Assembly (NCBI GenBank): GCA_015179045.1
Contig: WHUZ01000094.1
Coordinates: 1-64,000, forward strand
Length of the DNA stretch: 64,000 bases
Source of the DNA: Kalaharituber pfeilii
Lineage: Eukaryota > Ascomycota > Pezizomycetes > Pezizales > Pezizaceae
Direction: 5' to 3'
Shown: positions 31,201 to 41,484 of the stretch, one piece after another
How the letters are laid out: every line of letters starts with the position of its first letter
Position numbering within the stretch: the first letter of the stretch is position 1
Program-made: the position numbers and the translations under genes
The notes under the pieces: model-generated
What the model was told of the DNA's origin: nothing
Seen by the model: only the letters and a program-made list of their open reading frames with translations
Databases searched by the model: none

Positions 31201-34031
31201 TCTTAATCCTGGGTCCCGGCTTCGATGCGACTCAACAAATGAGGCGACATCTTCAATCAAGGCATCAATGCAACGTAGTTCGCCAGTGAGAGCATCAATT
31301 TCTGGGCTTTCTTCTCCTGCAGCCCTAGGACGCCTTTCTGGATAATCATGTTAACAACTTGCATATATAAATTTGTGAAGAAAACCTACGAAGTAACGCC
31401 CAAAGCACAATTATGCTACCAGTAGCACTTGGGTTTTGTTCCCGAATATCTTTAACACACTGTAAATAAAATTTCTTCCGTACGTCTGCTGGGGGGCCAT
31501 AGTGTGTTATATTGACCAGCTCATGGGCCATCAATTCCGATATTGTACTCGGGGACACTCCTTTGCAAGTTACGCCTTGTTCTTCAGCTATTGAAGCTTT
31601 CCGTATGAGATCAATTATTAGCCAGTATGGGGCTGGGTCCAGACGCTGATAAAGGTCATTAGGTTCTGTCTTTTCAGGGCAGGAGATATTCCGGCCAGAG
31701 ACACATACTGGATATTTTTCCATGTCATCAATCCTACACTCTTCAGCAAACCGCCTTGAGGTGTTATTGAGTAGATGGCTAACAAAGTCCAACATAACAG
31801 TATCGTATGAGGAGAAAGGTATGTCAATGGCCCGCTTGCAGAAGTCCACCATACTATGATACTGCATATGGTTAACGTACTCCATAACGGTCTTCACGAG
31901 CGCCTGCACGACGCGAGGATCTTTGTTATCAATGAGGGGTTGCCATATCGCCTTTCGAATATCTGGTGTGAGGCAATTGTTGACGACGAGAAAACTACCA
32001 ATATTGTAACTACTACGAATTAGTTCTGGATGTGATTCTGGTCCTACTAAATACTCTATAATTCCGCTACGGCGAAGATCATCTGCCATTGATCTAAGAT
32101 AGTTGTCAGTTGTTGACAGACTCTCATGGCAAGAGGAAAATGAAGTACCTTAATGCAGGGGATGGGTTAGATTCACCACCGAGGTTTTTCCATAATTTCA
32201 GAAGGCATTCAGAAAGTTTTGTTATTCCAGTTAACCGGAAATCCATTCGATTGCATCGAATCATATTTGTGAGGAGCGGAAGTTTAAACAGTGCTGGAGA
32301 ATACTCCCCTCGATCATGCGGAGTCAAGGAGCGAAGAGTATCAGCAGATTGCTGAGGTAGTAACCTTAATCCGTATTCGGGTGTGTAGATATTCAGCAGT
32401 GCCACAATTGCGCCCAAAACCTCAATAAGCCATGAATAGTCTTTAAGATTGATGGCTTGTACTTGAGATTCTAACGACTTTTTTTGCAGCACCTTGAACC
32501 ATCTGTACTATTTCCACAGCCCCTCCGCATACAAGGGCAATGCAAGTCTGGATCCGTTCCTGGTCCTCAATCAGGGTCCATTCCCTGTGAAATATAAATC
32601 TGAGAAGCTCTTGCAGAAGAACTAGCGGGTTGAAGGTAAAAGTGAGAATTCTAGGCTTTTCGGGAATATGTTTGAAGATTCCCTGCAGATAGCCTTTAAT
32701 TGCTTGTAAACCGTTCCAATCATCCAAAAACGCAGGCAGGCCACCAGCGATATCAGCAGCCAAGCTGATGCTATATTCCTTATGGAGATACGTAAATATC
32801 TCATCGTGTCCGCCTAATATGTCCGCAACGAGTGCAAGGTAGGAGTTGCAAATTGTAACGTAGTCCACATTTTGGGGGGTTTCCTGTATGTTTTTGGCCT
32901 CCAACTCCGTGAACCTGGCGGTAATTCTAAAGCATGTAATGAGAAGTCTTGCGATGAGGTGACGCCCTTCCTGGGCCCTCCCTAAGACAAATTCCGGCGC
33001 CAGAGGCTCCCTGTATTCAAACAAGTTAGATGGTCTATAAGCAAAAAGAATGACCAGTGAGGGGTACCGTCTTCTGAGAAGATGAACAATCACATCTGGA
33101 AGCATTTGCCATAGCTCGAAAGACGTTAATAAACCTTCAAGTTGTTCTTGTTCAGTGGGGTAATGTTCGAAAAAACGACTGAGAAAAAGCTCGAGCTTCA
33201 TCAGCCCATTTCTAGGATTGATGCCTGTGTAATTGGCAAGGATTAAGTATTTACTCCCTCGTCTAGGAGTCAAGACTACTAACTTTGAGAAAACTCTCTT
33301 GCGAACTGACTGAATGCGTCCTTCTGATCTGCAAGCAGGTCAGAATCCTGTCCGACCACAGTCACAGATTCAGCCAAAACTTCATCCTCCTCCATTCCTT
33401 CGAGCTCCTCAACTTCTACTTCGGGACTCCGTAGATACGACCCGTCTTGCCAGGGAGACTGAGAGCCAGAGGTGACCTCAGAAGGTGAGAGGCTAACCTC
33501 CTTCTCTGGTTCGCTTACGGCCTCTGCAGATTCCGCCGTCACAGTCTCCCCCTCTTCCTCCTCCTCCGTGCCATGGCACTCCACCTCAGCAGGAGGGGCC
33601 GCTGGTCTTGTGAGAGAAACATTGAGTGTAGTTGTGCTTGGTGTTGCTGACGGCGAAGCAGATATCTCTTCCTCGGCCAGCCCGTCTGTGGTAATGGTTT
33701 GCAGTGGTGTATCCGGGCTTTGATCCATACTGAGGTCTCCCACCATCACCGAGGCAGCTGGGGTGGTGACAACTGTTGTAGAGGAAGGTGTAAGTGTTGC
33801 ACTGCGAGGCGAGCAGTTATCCATGCTGTCCTCTTTATCTGTGTGCGGGGAGTTGCTTTGTGGAGTAGTGGAGCCCATGGTTGCTAAGCGTTTCCTGGGA
33901 CGTGAGGAATCTTGGTCCTCAATAGAGTTCCGCCGTGGTGCGGTGGGCTGTTGCTCGAATAGCTCTTTCTCTTTGGGGTTAGCAGTTGGCGACACTGGGT
34001 CCACCGCCATGTGATCCCCATTCCTCTCCAT
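25259..34031 (-). CDS. Giant ubiquitin-specific protease (C19 family, USP9X/USP34-like)
   Basis: Deubiquitinating cysteine protease of about 2,500 residues encoded by roughly 18-20 exons; the counterpart in other filamentous fungi is similarly large. The ATG at 34029-34031 opens an acidic, Ser/Thr-rich disordered N-terminus. Long helical repeat-like blocks follow (33224-32124, 32089-31346, 31345-30230), then a ubiquitin-like segment (30177-29970, with ILNGRELYLQEDPSKTLGEL). The catalytic Cys box is GLRNLSNTCYLNSLLTQLF (28,180-28,120), a zinc-type CTSCNKH lies near 27,620, and the His box is HNGTAESGHYYSYI (about 27,325). A long C-terminal helical domain fills 27,200-25,448. Well-supported introns are 33225-33283 and 25369-25447; the junction near 32,480-32,532 is unclear. 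The last exon (25259-25368) ends in TAA. The start context (an uninterrupted N-terminal frame) is clear, but the exact exon list is incomplete. Confidence 0.88.
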
Positions 34032-35188
34032 CCAGTAGCAGTGCTTGTGGGGGGGGTGGGGGGGGGGCCTTTGATGGGGATTAGCAGGCCTCTGTGCAAT
34101 GCTCCGGCAGTGTCACGGAGCCTGAAGAAAACCGGCGATTCTGGATGTGTGCTGTGCTTTGGTATATGTGGGGATAGAATGGAGCTGTGCCGCAGAAGGC
34201 GTGTTTGCTCTGTTCTATACGGTGTCAAGCTTATTCCAAGCGCGGTGCTGGGCAGCGTGAATGAAAGCCTTATGCCTGCCTGCCCTAGCTAGGGGGTGGG
34301 GGAGGAGGGGGGGGGAGGGGGGGGGAGGGGGGGGGAGGGAGGTAGTGATTGAGTTTAGTGGGCTGCTGTGGTGGTGGTGGATGGTAGTGGGAGCAGTAGT
34401 GGTGGTGGTGGTGGTGGTGGTGGTGGTGCTAGGAGGGGGGACAGGCCTGCGAAGCAGGTCAGAGCCTGAGAGATGCAACTAAGCCAACAACTGTAGAATG
34501 GAAGTGGCACACGCAGGGCCTCTCCGACAGACCGTAGGCTGCGATGAATTCACCGCTGAAGGGGCGGTAAATACCTATGGTGGTGAGCTGTGCTCAGTAT
34601 GCCCGGTAGCAGTATGTATTTTTGATAAGTTTGCTACCCTCGCAGTTCTTATTGACTGGGGGGTGGGGAGGGGTGCAGTAATACAGCTTTAAGGCAAATA
34701 AGTGAGTGCGGGCCTGGTGATCAGAGACACTGGATTCACCTCGCTTGGGCGCCTTCTGCGCTGGGCGACGAGGCACGGCAGTCTCACACGCGGATGGAAT
34801 TGTTTACGCTCCTCTTAGCTGCCGCCGCTCGTGATGGTGGCACTTGTGCGGGCAAAGTAGCCCAATGCACTCCATAGGCGGTGCTACTGCGCCTGGGTGA
34901 GCTGTACGTTATGCTCTAGCACTTGCGTTAGGAGGAGCAGGACATGTGCCATGCCATGCCATGCCAGTGGAGCAGCCGCAGAATTACAGAATGCGGCGAT
35001 CGGGAATGACGAATGTGCGTCTGGTACGTGCGGAGGCTATCGATAACAGGGTTGGCAATCACCGAGGTCGAAGAGGGCGGTCCCACAGCGCCGCGCGATA
35101 GGCTTGACCTGCCATATTTTTAACGCTGTTATTACTTAGTCCTTTGTGCTCAATTCTAGCGCACACTTGGCACTTGTGGCGATTGTGC
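34032..35188. other. USP upstream region with G-runs and GGT repeat
   Basis: Divergent noncoding space. G-rich runs lie at about 34,050-34,072 and 34,290-34,342, and a (GGT)n microsatellite lies at about 34,393-34,429. No gene-like frame beyond low-complexity ones. The segment 34,500-35,188 has no recognisable structure. Confidence 0.5.
34290..34342 (+). repeat. Guanine-run cluster (G-quadruplex candidate)
   Basis: At least five runs of six or more G separated by single A or T bases, about 260 bp upstream of the USP start codon. A shorter pair of G-runs is at 34,050-34,072. Base content alone suggests quadruplex potential. Confidence 0.6.
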
Positions 35189-35439
35189 TACCGTATTCAC
35201 TCACTTAAGAGGCAAAACACAAACGCGCGCTATGGCGGTCTTGGCAAGCCTCTTAGCGCCAGTGCGCGTGTATTACGCAAGGGCACGTGATGATCCCCGA
35301 ATTACCGCGATGGTAACCTCAACACCACGGAGACTGATATTAAGGATCTTGAGTGCTGAAGTAGGAGACTGGATCAGGGTAATTAATAGACTGGTTTTTG
35401 GGTGCTGAAGAGTAGGAGATATTATATATCGAGTATGTT

Positions 35440-35530
35440 ATAGGGAAGAGCTTTTCCTTACTGACCGATGGTGCGGGGAGAAAGAAGAATCAGCCAAACA
35501 CATATGGGGAGAGTGCAGAGTATGGAGCCA
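35440..35530 (+). pseudogene. Possible LINE ORF2 C-terminal remnant
   Basis: One frame reads TDRWCGEKEESAKHIWGECR, resembling the cysteine/histidine motif near the end of reverse transcriptase proteins of non-LTR elements (C..C...H...C style, here missing one cysteine). It is short, with no supporting flanks. Confidence 0.3.
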
Positions 35531-35605
35531 GAAATGGCCCGGGGGAAGGTCCGCCATTTCTAAAATATTTGTTAGTATATATACTTGAATATAAAGTGTA
35601 ATACA

Positions 35606-35609
<4 letters not shown>

Positions 35610-35636
<27 letters not shown>

Positions 35637-35691
35637 CATTACTCGCGTGCCACCCTGCCAGTGTGGGCTATGGCGAGGATTTAGGTACGTG
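35610..35691 (-). mobile_element. Retroposon tail, family 1, with 9-bp TSD
   Basis: A poly(T) run followed by CATTACTCGCGTGCCACCCT and TGTGGGCTATGGCGAGG is bounded by ATACATACT at 35601-35609 and 35692-35700. The body is only about 55 bp. Confidence 0.78.
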
Positions 35692-35762
35692 ATACATACT
35701 GGACTAAAGTCGTAGACCGCTGCTGTTTAAAATTCTAGATATACGGAAGATTCTACTCATTT

Positions 35763-35987
35763 AAATACTCAAACAATCTGGTAAACGCTGGCCTTAATTC
35801 ACCTGGATAGCTGTGGAGATTCGTTTAATTGGCTTAATCCTGCCTGAATGGCCTGGCCTGGCCTGAATGGTCTGGACCGGCCTGGTTGGCCTGATTGTTT
35901 CAGGCTAGGCCAGGCCTAGAATTTCACGGTCCAGGCCAGTCCAGGTCTTCTGTTGGCCTAGGCTGACCTGGCCTGTTGGATTCATTG
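35763..35987. mobile_element. GGCCTG-rich TIR element, partial copy
   Basis: It matches the interior and right end of the copy at 6428-6911, from AAATACTCAAACAATCTGGT to GGCCTGTTGGATTCATTG. The left terminus is missing. Confidence 0.6.
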
Positions 35988-36049
35988 CAATGTCATCACT
36001 TGGTTATTTCTTTTCCTTCTTCGCATTTGTTATTCCTTTTACTTCCTCA

Positions 36050-36135
36050 TGTGCTTAATCTCACCATAGCCCACAGGGCGGCATGTGAGTAATGATATTA
36101 AGGGGGGAAAAAAAAAAAAAAAAAAAAAAAAAATT
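36050..36135 (+). mobile_element. Retroposon tail, family 1, poly(A)
   Basis: CTCACCATAGCCCACAGGGC and GGCATGTGAGTAATGATATT precede a G-run and a long A-run. This is the family 1 tail in plus orientation. The left limit is unclear and no target duplication was found. Confidence 0.65.
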
Positions 36136-36344
36136 TCCATACTGTAGCAGAAGTGGAGCATGCTGGAGATTTTAGCAGCCAGAGGGTCTTGGCATGAGAC
36201 TACTGGAGATTATTGCATTCCTGTACTTAGTAATACCAATATTGCACCAAAGAGCGCGCTAGCGCGATTAATAGCGCCTGAAGTTCTGCCAAGACCACAC
36301 TAGCGCGCGTTTGTGTCTTACCTCTTAAGTGAGTGAATACGGTA

Positions 36345-38275
36345 GATCTGTAGAAAGGGCTGTGTGGGCAGGCGGCCTCCCCTCGCTGAGCTCACAAGCA
36401 CCAACCCCTCTGCACCCCCACCAAGGAAAGGCCTAGCATGCACACTTGCCCAGCTAGCGCCGTCGAGAAACGCGTTCCGTCAAGGCTGCGGGCTTGGCGC
36501 ATTCCAACTGTCTGGAGCCGCTAATCGGACGGCTGTATCAGGACGCACTAGTCAGGTTGCCACGGCCTCACAGCGCATGCTGTCTGCCCCCCACTCACTT
36601 CAGAGTGGAAGTCGCTACCAAGACATCGGCTTGTCTTTCATCAGGGGTCTTTGTCACCGAGCCACGAGGACTTCTGCATCGTCAAAGAACCTGTCGTCCT
36701 CCAGCTTTGCGCGAGTGATCTACACGATCTTCGCCCAGGCAATTACTGCCTGAACTTCTCGCATCTTCACCTGCTTCCAGGCCGCCACAGCCACCTTTGA
36801 TGGCGTACCTGCACAAATTGCGGAAGCCTGCCTTCACAATTGACTAAAAGCTAAATGCATATGGTTCATTCATTGATGACAGGTATGTAAACGTGGTTCA
36901 GCCGAACTGGAGCCTGTTTGTATTCTGTTTCTCTTTATAACCCATCCTTGTTTTATAAGTTTTATTAAGATGCTGTAGTGTTCTTTGAAGAACAGCATTG
37001 AGAACACGCCGGAAATATTCGCTCCTTCGATCCGGTTTACATGCAAGTAGATTTCCACTTTCCAAACTGCAGCGACATTCTCGCACTGCATTCACGCCTA
37101 AGGTCTACGTCATGCACGATAACATTGATTGTTTGCTATCTGCTTAACGACCTCACATTGCTATCTCGTTGCCCTTATTGCTACACCATCCCATCACGCC
37201 TTTACCTATCTTCCAGCTGCAGGTACCCCACTATCGGTTCTTTACAGGCTGAATTCCACATATTCCCTTTGATATAAGCCTTTTTCTTTGCTCTTTTGTT
37301 TTGACCTACTCCCAGATACCAATTCAGGAATTAAAAAAGAAAACACTTACCTATTCCCCAATAATATTCCTCATCTCCAGCATCACAAGCTGGTAACATT
37401 CTAGCAACATATGCGGTGCTCTTCCGTTTTTAACAACCGCCCTTCATTCTCCACCTATATTCTGCTATTCAAACCTCACCATCGAATATCCCCGACGCTG
37501 CCAGGAGGCTAGTATCATAGCCAACTAACCAACTACCCGCAACAGAAAGTGCCTTTCCCTAAACCTCAGAATACCCATTAACCTCCCAGAACTATCACAC
37601 TTGTACCTTTTGTTCTCTCAACTCTTCATACACATACCGTAAGAATTTGTAAATAAGACCGCAGTTTTATACTCAGGGGCTTGTGTTCTGGCCTGGAGCC
37701 TCTCACAGTCTTATTCACGGGTACTTTCCTACGACATAGGTACTTCTTATTCGCGGGACAAAAAAAGAAGGGGAAAAAAGACTAATACAACTTATCCTCA
37801 TAGTTGAGCTCCTTGCATGCCTCCTCATCTATACTATCTTTCGATGCTTGTTCCACCTCTGATAACGTTATGCTAAGTTTGTGACTGAGGCAAACGGAGG
37901 TACCCAACCATTTGATAGGCCCTGTGCGATAGCCTCATTGTCATGATGCGACTTAGGAAGTGTTGGAATCTAGATCATAGACTGAAAGAAACGATGCATC
38001 CCGTCCGCTCTGCCTTATCTAAGCTTCAGATACCCAAGCCAGTGCTACGTTGGGTAACCACTACCCAAATTCACACAAACCGTACCTCGAAACGGTAGTC
38101 GAGAGGTAGAGATGAAGGCTCCGGTTCTTTGACCTTTAAGGATGATAATCTGGCTGTTGTGTATCTTGGCATTGTCGACTTCTCTTTTGGGTATCTTGGC
38201 ACTATCGTGTCCATAGTTTCATGGTTTTGACGTCATGTCACTATCTGCATATTTTCTTCTCCTAGCGATTGATTA
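36345..38275. other. Intergenic, no gene called
   Basis: A 129-codon frame (36,364-36,753) begins just outside the TIR element but has only low-complexity Ser/Ala-rich content. The remainder is unique-looking noncoding sequence rich in stops. Confidence 0.4.
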
Positions 38276-38684
38276 GAGACCTTCCGCAACGCCGTCTAGA
38301 CGGCGCGGGACCACTGCAGCAATGCCAAGCGTCGCGGTGCGCGACGTCTAGACGGCGCTGCCCGTCTAGAGTAGACGGGAACCCCCCGTTTTTACGTCTA
38401 GAACTTTGAACCACTATAGCACCTCAACGAACACTCGGATTTTATTGTTGAAGATATCTATTGATAGCTGAAAGTCTCTACTTTACCGTGATACCATGAG
38501 TTCTTCAAGAAATACACAAGAAGCTTTGACAAATGAGAGATTGCTGGAGGCATCACAAACCGCCCTGCGGAGCACAATTTCTTAGCGTCAGTTTAAAATT
38601 TTGCGGAAGGTCTTTTGGGCCGTCTAGACCGCACCCTGGTCAAGTGGCGTTTTCGGCCGTCTAGACGGCGTTGCGGAAGGTCTC
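38276..38684. mobile_element. 409-bp TIR element with CCGTCTAGACGG subterminal palindromes
   Basis: Termini GAGACCTTCCGCAACGCCGT and the inverse ACGGCGTTGCGGAAGGTCTC are flanked by TA (38274-38275 and 38685-38686). Extra copies of the GTCTAGAC palindrome lie at 38,365-38,385 and 38,625-38,635. The interior has a 29-codon frame (38496-38585) that looks like the beginning of a pogo-type transposase, so this is probably an internally deleted derivative of a full-length element. Confidence 0.75.
38496..38585 (+). pseudogene. Remnant of transposase N-terminus (29 codons)
   Basis: The frame reads MSSSRNTQEALTNERLLEAS and then QTALRSTIS before a stop. Fungal pogo-like transposases often start with a Ser-rich leader followed by an ER-LL-A..A helix, which this resembles. 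It is only the first few percent of such a protein and cannot be functional alone. Confidence 0.35.
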
Positions 38685-38686
38685 TA

Positions 38687-40725
38687 TTTCCTTCGAAGTG
38701 AGAGTATATAGGGCTATACATACTTGATTACAGATAGTAGTAACAGATGGTATATATGTTTCCATTGCTCTCCAACCATACGCAAGAACTCGCCTCAGTT
38801 TCTAGTCGGAACCTCCTGTTACGATGCATCAATAGAGGGCGTTACCTGCGCAATAGGTATCTCAGGACGCCCCTCTCCGGCCTAGGCGTCCAGTCCCGCT
38901 CCCTCCGTCAGGAAGACATATCAGGACACCGAACATCCTTACGCAGCTTCAAACTAGTGAGCCTCCGTCATGACGCAGCTGTAATTGAGCCTGCGCCAGT
39001 ATGCAGCTATTTCTGAGCTTGTGTCAGGATGCCTGTGATGACAGGACATAAAAACGTCCTAATGCAAGCTGTGAGGGGCCTTCACCTGGTCATAGCGGTC
39101 TCCAACCGAAAATCTAAATGCAAAAACCTTTTGTGGTAACACCCGAATGCATTGAACCTCTGCCATGCTCGATCAGCTACATCCTGTAACCAGTTTAATC
39201 AAGGAATGAAATACCACAACTTAGCCAGTTCTTCTTCCCGACCCTCTGACGACAGCACAATCTTTACCGTCTGACATAACGCTGTTCAGAAAGTAACAAC
39301 ACACTTCTCAATGCCCCCAATCAGGTATTGCTCATTCCCGTTTCTGCAGAGACACATTTTATTGTTGCATAGGAACCCCCCAAATTGATGTCTTGCACAT
39401 GCTTTGATCTCGGCTTCGATCTTAGACTGGAGACCTGTTTCACAAGCCTGAATGCGTTCCGGGCCACTAGGAACGTTGCATATTTTCTACTTATCTCAAA
39501 TCTCTTTCCTCAAGTTTCGTTTCGACAGTCCTGAATTTAATTTTCCTTGGTACTCTTGTTGACATCCTAGTTATACCACAGGATTATACCGGCGGCATCG
39601 CAATAAACTGTTTGCCAGGTATTCGAGCGACACAAACTCTTATCATAACACATCTCGTTTAGACGTAACCTTCACCATGATAAATATAACAATACCTTAC
39701 TTCCGGTATTCCTATGCTACCGCTAACCGTGTCCGGAAAACGTATTCGCATACACTCTAACCTTCTCATATTGGATCAACTTTGCCTGCCCCAAGCCAAT
39801 TGGGCCGGTGGGATTATTGGATAAAACCCAGACTTATCCAATATAATAGAGAACCGGGTGACTCAACTAGCAAGTCAACTCAGAGGGGCCTCCGATTACT
39901 TGACAATTAGAGATAGAAACATCTTATTCAATGCAACTCATCTCCGACTTCTTCCCCCTATCAGGGCCTTGTGCTCGCTATTCGCTCCCTTCGAAAGTGT
40001 CGTTGTTACAGACGCAATTTCGAACCAGACTTACGCCTAGCGCATTGTTGTTGCTTCACTCTATGAAGTTGGATTAGTGCTCCACCTGTGCCTACACCCC
40101 TCCACTCCTCTATCCTCTACCCGTCCACTATACTCCCCCTCTCTCACCCCATCTCCCTCTTCTCCTCCATAGGTCAGCCCAGTGTGCCAGCTGCTGCTTC
40201 ACTCACTCTGGGTTGCTGCTCCGCCTATGCACGCTGGTTAGCCTAGCTGTGCTGATCGTTGCTTCACCTCACCCTTCTCCCAGGCTTCTACGACACGATG
40301 ACTGTAATTACCCTTAACGTTAGCCACCTCCCTATCGAAGCTTGGTTGTCTAGCCTTTTAGCGTAAAGTCACGCCGTGCTAGACAGGGGTTGAGTCCGTC
40401 ACCTTGGCATCAAGTACTCGCTCGTTGCATAAGGATTCTTACAATCTTTTTCACCTCTACTGTTTCGCTTCGCTCACCCTCCGATCGTTCCACTACCTTC
40501 AGATTGTTCTGTGTTCAGATATATTCTGGTAGGTTATGGATCAGTAGTCTCGTATGGATCAGTTTTAATTTTTTTTCTTTTAGTTTATTACAGTTCCAGT
40601 CGGTGAGTTCCAGTTCGGCTTGTTCAAACTTTTATTGTTCAAGTTAAAGGCGTTGGAGACTGATTGGTAGTGTTAGAAATGGATGACCGAAACACCGGGC
40701 AGCAAGGAAAGAAGCGGAAGATGAA
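38687..40725. other. Intergenic, no gene called
   Basis: The stretch 38,900-39,030 has weak ~36-bp periodicity (GCCTSCGTCA-like words). There are no family-like frames. An ATG at 40,679 opens a short lysine-rich frame in a different phase from the nuclease-like gene that follows. Confidence 0.4.
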
Positions 40726-41484
40726 ATGCAACACAGCATATTCAAAATGACCCAGGCAGAGGCAGAGAAGAGATTAGGTTTCAGAATGCAAGAGATCAGT
40801 CCAGTGCCGGTTCAGCCAATGTTGGCGGAAGCGAAGTATGAGGTTACAGACTCTGTGTTGAACACCAAGAAAGAGGTGTACAAAGAAATAATGAAATATC
40901 TTGACGTCGAAGATTTTCCTACCTCGGCAGATGAAGACGTCAAAGATTCCGGCATAAATGACCTCGTTTACAGTATCATCAGTACTATTCTATTCGATGT
41001 GAGATGTGGGGCCGGGCTCAAAAAGATGAAGTTACGCAGAGAGAAAGATATTACTACAGTGGATTCCGAGACCGGCGGTTCAGGAGAATTTATGGTGATG
41101 GACTACATTTCTGTGGCAGATGAAAAGTTCATTCGTGCCATTGAGGCAAAGAGGTATTAACAGGCCGTGAAACAGTGTCTGGTGTCGATGAGAGGTATGT
41201 GGGATAACAATGATGGAGGCAAAGTTTACGGTTTTGTCACTACAGGCGAACATTGGCAAATGCTCAGATACGATGGGAAAACGTTCCGAAAGACGCGCAA
41301 CATTACCGCATTGTTTGAGGGGATGGATGAAGAAGAGGCGTTGTGGATGAAGGATTGTTCTATTATCGTGGATTGTATTAAGGCCGCGTTGCGTACCGGA
41401 AGGATTGTGAAGGGGCAAGGACCAACCGAGATGGCTGAGAGACTACTCACTTCTGGTGGATTGTGTGTATGCGGCATTGAGTAA
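40726..41484 (+). pseudogene. PD-(D/E)XK-like fungal protein, interrupted by one in-frame TAA
   Basis: A single frame from the ATG at 40726 runs to TGA/TAA-bounded ends, with one stop at 41158-41160. Before the stop it encodes MTQAEAEKRLGFRM, then EFMVMDYISVADEKFIRAIE and AKRY. After the stop it continues QAVKQCLVSMRGMWDNNDGG, KVYGFVTTGEHWQMLRYDG and a helical C-terminus. The pattern D-Y...(E)-x-K followed by a Q...C helix and a VYGFVTTG strand fits a restriction-endonuclease-like fold found in expanded fungal families of unknown role. A lysine-rich short frame just upstream (40679) in another phase may be a lost N-terminus. Whether the stop is real, read through or a sequencing error is open. 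Confidence 0.45.

Larger units (their letters stand above)
35191..36342. mobile_element. TA-flanked TIR element (about 1.15 kb) with nested insertions
   Basis: Inverted termini of about 56 bp start CCGTATTCACTCACTTAAGAGG and pass through ACACAAACGCGCGCTA and GGTCTTGGCA. They are flanked by TA at 35189-35190 and 36343-36344. TA targets and a CCGTATT-type end are reminiscent of pogo/Tc1-mariner elements (inference). The interior holds a possible LINE ORF2 remnant (35,440-35,530), a family 1 retroposon with TSD (35,610-35,691), part of a GGCCTG-rich element (35,763-35,987) and a second family 1 tail (36,050-36,135). No transposase is seen. Confidence 0.72.

Noticed and set aside
36364..36753. 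129-codon frame next to the TIR element
   Set aside because: Ser/Ala-rich without motifs; no supporting splice or family evidence.
40330..40400. tRNA-like B-box word GGGGTTGAGTCC
   Set aside because: No acceptor-stem pairing or convincing A box and anticodon arm could be drawn around it.
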